Of a DNA stretch of 5,868 bases, positions 5,680 to 5,868 are shown piece by piece. Both the position numbers and the translations under genes were made by a program. The DNA comes from Actinomycetota bacterium. Its GTDB lineage: Bacteria > Actinomycetota > Thermoleophilia > Miltoncostaeales > Miltoncostaeaceae. The notes under the pieces were generated by a model that worked only from the letters and a program-made list of their open reading frames with translations, ran no database searches and had not been told where the DNA came from. The stretch covers positions 1-5,868 of the forward strand of contig CANGAY010000057.1 in the NCBI GenBank assembly GCA_947451735.1, written 5' to 3'. The first letter of the stretch is position 1. Each line of letters starts with the position of its first letter.

Positions 5680-5868
5680 CTACCCGAGTACCGCGTCGCG
5701 GACGAGGCGCTGGACCGCCTGAGGGTCAGCACGCCCTCCGGTCTGCTTCATGGCCTGCCCCACGAAGAACCCGATGACCTTGTCCTTGCCGTCGCGAAGC
5801 TGCTGCGCCTGCTCCGGGTTGGCGTCGACGATGCCCTGGCTGATGGCGGCCAGTTCGCCCTCGTCGCT
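5680..5868 (-). CDS. gatB: Aspartyl/glutamyl-tRNA amidotransferase subunit B GatB (C-terminal 62 residues)
   Basis: GatB is the kinase/transamidase subunit of GatCAB, which converts misacylated Glu-tRNAGln or Asp-tRNAAsn to the amidated form. Only the C-terminal tail is present; the gene enters across the right edge in frame and ends at TAG (5680-5682). The tail shows AISQGIVDANPEQAQQLRDG, then KDKVIGFFVGQAMKQTGGRA, then ADPQAVQRLVRDAVLG. This is the hallmark end of the GatB/YqeY domain, which helps bind tRNA: an NP motif, then GK-x-K-x-x-GF-x-VGQ-x-MK-x-T-x-G-x-A-x-P. A free-standing YqeY-like protein ends in a similar way, but this form of the motif and the full-length tail fit GatB better. 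ilvN follows after 11 bases on the same strand, so read-through transcription from gatB into the ilv genes is likely. Confidence 0.9.
   Translation of the reverse strand, partial: SDEGELAAISQGIVDANPEQAQQLRDGKDKVIGFFVGQAMKQTGGRADPQAVQRLVRDAVLG

Noticed and set aside
1..5868. tRNA or rRNA genes, CRISPR arrays, insertion sequences, phage genes or defence systems
   Set aside because: I found no cloverleaf, direct-repeat array, transposase motif or terminal inverted repeats. Apart from the 197-base leuA leader region, nearly every base is accounted for by housekeeping biosynthetic genes.

Overview
The window is GC-rich with strong G/C preference at third codon positions. It holds a compact stretch of branched-chain amino acid and serine biosynthesis genes, all on the minus strand. 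Read in transcription order (high to low coordinates) it contains: the last 62 codons of gatB; ilvN, the regulatory subunit of acetolactate synthase; ilvC, ketol-acid reductoisomerase; serA, D-3-phosphoglycerate dehydrogenase; a 197-base regulatory interval; leuA, 2-isopropylmalate synthase; and the first 255 codons of leuC, which runs off the left edge. High GC and a gatB-ilvN-ilvC-serA-leu layout suggest an actinobacterium or relative. The short, 523-residue form of LeuA, rather than the roughly 600-residue form of Mycobacterium and Streptomyces, hints at a deep-branching class rather than a classical actinomycete. That placement is inference and low confidence.

Region 2572-5868 looks like one transcription unit. 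gatB and ilvN are 11 bases apart, ilvN and ilvC 16 bases apart, and the ilvC stop codon directly abuts the serA GTG start (TAG then GTG). IlvN and IlvC serve the first two steps common to valine, isoleucine and leucine supply. SerA opens serine synthesis and carries a serine-sensing ACT domain. The catalytic acetolactate synthase gene ilvB, the usual partner of ilvN, is not between gatB and ilvN.

Region 2371-2571 is the most interesting part. Just after the serA stop lies a perfect 11-bp hairpin with a 3-base loop, probably a terminator without a U-tract. The -35 element of a good candidate leuA promoter (TTGCCC, 17-bp spacer, TATCTT) falls inside this hairpin. Eight bases after the -10 element is the ATG of a 24-codon leader peptide with seven leucines, four of them consecutive just before the stop, so the leader mRNA may be leaderless. 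The leuA Shine-Dalgarno sequence (AGGAGG) is perfectly complementary over 9 bp to the first pair of leucine codons in the leader, and can pair in bulged form with the second leucine block. Two further hairpins lie between leader and leuA, and none carries a U-tract. The arrangement suggests leucine-responsive control of leuA translation by a ribosome reading leucine codons that also act as anti-Shine-Dalgarno sequence.

Region 1-2370 holds leuA and leuC, 31 bases apart with no terminator between them; they commit 2-ketoisovalerate to leucine. All six stop codons in the window (gatB, ilvN, ilvC, serA, leader peptide, leuA) are TAG, which is unexpected for GC-rich DNA.
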